The position numbers and the translations under genes are program-made. From Acidimicrobiales bacterium (GTDB lineage Bacteria; Actinomycetota; Acidimicrobiia; Acidimicrobiales; UBA8190): a stretch of DNA of 6,103 nt. The notes under the pieces were generated by a model. The model searched no databases, had not been told where the DNA came from, and was given only the letters and a program-made list of their open reading frames with translations. Where the stretch lies: positions 1 through 6,103 of the forward strand of contig JASHZK010000011.1 of the NCBI GenBank assembly GCA_030042575.1, in the 5' to 3' direction. Below, in pieces: positions 5,261-6,103 of the stretch. Each line of letters starts with the position of its first letter. Position 1 is the stretch's first letter.

Positions 5261-5627
5261 AGCCACCTTCTTTCTCTGGACGCAGATGGGTTTCGACCTC
5301 CTCAAGGAGGCGCTGTGGAGGAAAGGGCTTGGTCAAGAACGTCGGACCAGCTCTTGGAGTCCTACGACGATCAGGACCGCCTGAGACCAAGATCACCTGG
5401 GTTGGTTCGTGAATGTCAGCAAGGAGCCTCACTCCCATGAAGTCGACACCAACATCCAGGAGCACGAGCGCCACGTCACCTTTTGCGAGCACGGCGAGTG
5501 CTTCGGCTGCGCCGGGAACTCCGAGAGCCTCGTAACCAGCCATATTGAGTATCTCGGTCGTGGAGTGACTGAACGCCTCGTTGTCGTCTACCACCAGAAC
5601 CCGGCGAGCGGACATGGTATCTGTCAC
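5259..5627 (-). CDS. Stand-alone CheY-like response regulator receiver
   Basis: The 122-aa protein is a receiver domain with no output domain. Key residues are present: the acidic pair D14-D15 (VLVVDDNEAF), the phosphoacceptor D58 (LVLLDVGVD), the Ser of the switch position S82 (VILVSGG) and K100 (FLTKPF). The stretch after D58 is unusual: DVGVDFMGVRLL lacks the proline of the common D-x-x-x-P-x-x-x-G loop and looks about one residue short. The beta4-alpha4 region is also clipped (GGPDRRRTPRAGPT). The GTG at 5627 is chosen because GGGGG stands 4 nt before it on the minus strand; the ATG at 5615 is a weaker alternative. It converges on the exported protein gene and no histidine kinase lies in the window, so it is an orphan here. 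It likely relays phosphate or binds a partner protein rather than DNA. Confidence 0.88.
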   Translation of the reverse strand: MTDTMSARRVLVVDDNEAFSHSTTEILNMAGYEALGVPGAAEALAVLAKGDVALVLLDVGVDFMGVRLLADIHEPTQVILVSGGPDRRRTPRAGPTFLTKPFPPQRLLEEVETHLRPEKEGG

Positions 5628-5638
5628 TTGTCCCCCTT
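5628..5638 (-). promoter_or_regulatory. Ribosome binding site of the response regulator
   Basis: On the minus strand, AAGGGGGA is followed by CAA and the GTG at 5627, leaving 4 nt between the G run and the start. This decides the GTG over the ATG twelve bases downstream. Confidence 0.55.
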
Positions 5639-5639
5639 C

Positions 5640-6103
5640 GACTTTCGCTCGCTCGTGCCTGGCAGGGCCACTCCTGTTTGCTCCCTAGGCATACGTCTGC
5701 CCTTGCACCTCCCCGTTGTATCTGCTCTCACTTCCGGAGTCCAGGATCGTCAGGATCCGGCCGGGGTAACGGGCCAAAAGTCCCAGATGCCGGACAACCG
5801 CTTTCTGACGGCCTGTGAAGTCATCGCCCAACTGGGAGCAACGGGTCCGAAGAGAGAGTCTGGCAAACGAGCGGGCGCCGCTGAACGGGGACTCGACGAA
5901 TCACGTCAACGGTGTCGAGAAAGGACTGCGCCGGCGCGGTGGACCGCCGTATGCCGGCAGCTCAACGAATCCACGGCGATGCGGATGCAATCGAACCCTT
6001 CGGTCATCTCGTGCGTCATGTCACGGGGAGCAGGCTCGGGGAGGCTGGTGACCAGTACGTGCTGGCCGGTGGCGACAGATGGGGCCTCGGCAGTTCGCTA
6101 TCC
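5640..6103. other. Right-end stretch with no convincing gene, possible gene remnants
   Basis: Frames open on both strands are short, with mixed third-position bases and no start with a ribosome site. The minus-strand frame 5900-5685 reads protein-like in part (DDFTGRQKAVVRHLGLL, then ARYPGRILTILDSG) but has no ATG, and the neighbouring minus frames hold other short open stretches. A decayed gene is possible. I cannot name a family. Small dyads occur, such as the GCGCCGGCGC palindrome (5928-5937) and CTGGT-G-ACCAG (6045-6055). The window ends without another gene start that I can support. Confidence 0.45.
5715..5743 (-). promoter_or_regulatory. Possible promoter of the response regulator
   Basis: On the minus strand, TGGACT (5743-5738) and TACAAC (5720-5715) are separated by exactly 17 nt, each matching the sigma70-type consensus at four of six positions. 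A transcript from here would have a leader of ~80 nt before the GTG at 5627. Two direct CAGGATC copies, 9 nt apart in start position (5742-5748 and 5751-5757, + strand), overlap and flank the -35 and could be a regulator site. Confidence 0.35.

Noticed and set aside
5099..5305. 68-aa minus-strand frame overlapping the end of the response regulator
   Set aside because: Its end reads somewhat protein-like (LPPIAQEELARGEWRYDSAL), but it begins inside the regulator in another frame and passes through both hairpins. Not enough support.
5815..6051. 78-aa + strand frame at the right end
   Set aside because: Arg/Asn/Ser-rich translation without hydrophobic core pattern, no ribosome site before the GTG, third positions not GC-biased.
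1..6103. CRISPR array, insertion sequence, attachment site or origin
   Set aside because: No regularly spaced repeats, no transposase or integrase motifs, no terminal inverted repeats with target duplications, and no clustered DnaA-box-like sites were seen.

Overview
This window comes from a GC-rich bacterium, most likely an actinobacterium and possibly of the Acidimicrobiia. The evidence is the strongly G/C-ending codons in the left half, the GTG and TTG starts, an F420-type FrhB-family oxidoreductase, a SepX/GlpR-like divisome membrane protein (an actinobacterial family) and a bacterial translin-family protein. The class-level guess rests on general family knowledge and not on a marker gene.

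Left block (1-2254, + strand) is a tightly packed run. It holds the 3' part of an F420 hydrogenase/dehydrogenase beta-subunit-like protein, an unrecognised 117-aa protein whose start overlaps that gene by 11 nt, and, 8 nt further on, an ABC ATPase of the YlmA/ModF-like soluble type. No permease is visible. A gap of about 300 nt (2255-2560) follows, with short dyads and a weak promoter-like site but no credible gene.

Middle block (2561-3729, + strand) is a two-gene unit: a SepX/GlpR-like membrane protein, then 14 nt later a translin-family (COG2178-like) helical protein, probably an RNA- or nucleic-acid-binding factor.

Right block (3730-6103) looks different: less GC-biased codon use, long non-coding stretches and many inverted repeats. 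A 458-nt gap contains a cluster of hairpins, including two perfect 9-bp stems, that ends just before the next gene. I regard this as the best candidate for an undescribed element, a structured leader RNA or regulatory DNA. The gene after it (4188-5012) encodes a membrane-anchored exported protein. Its outer domain resembles the peptidase G1 (eqolisin/A4) beta-sandwich but appears to lack the catalytic acid. It converges on a stand-alone CheY-like response regulator on the minus strand (5259-5627). The space between them holds an 8-bp hairpin and a nearly perfect 26-nt palindrome that overlaps the regulator's stop codon. The last ~475 nt contain a possible promoter for the regulator and no convincing gene, though one minus-strand frame could be a gene remnant.

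All functions are read from motifs by eye. No database search or folding calculation was possible.
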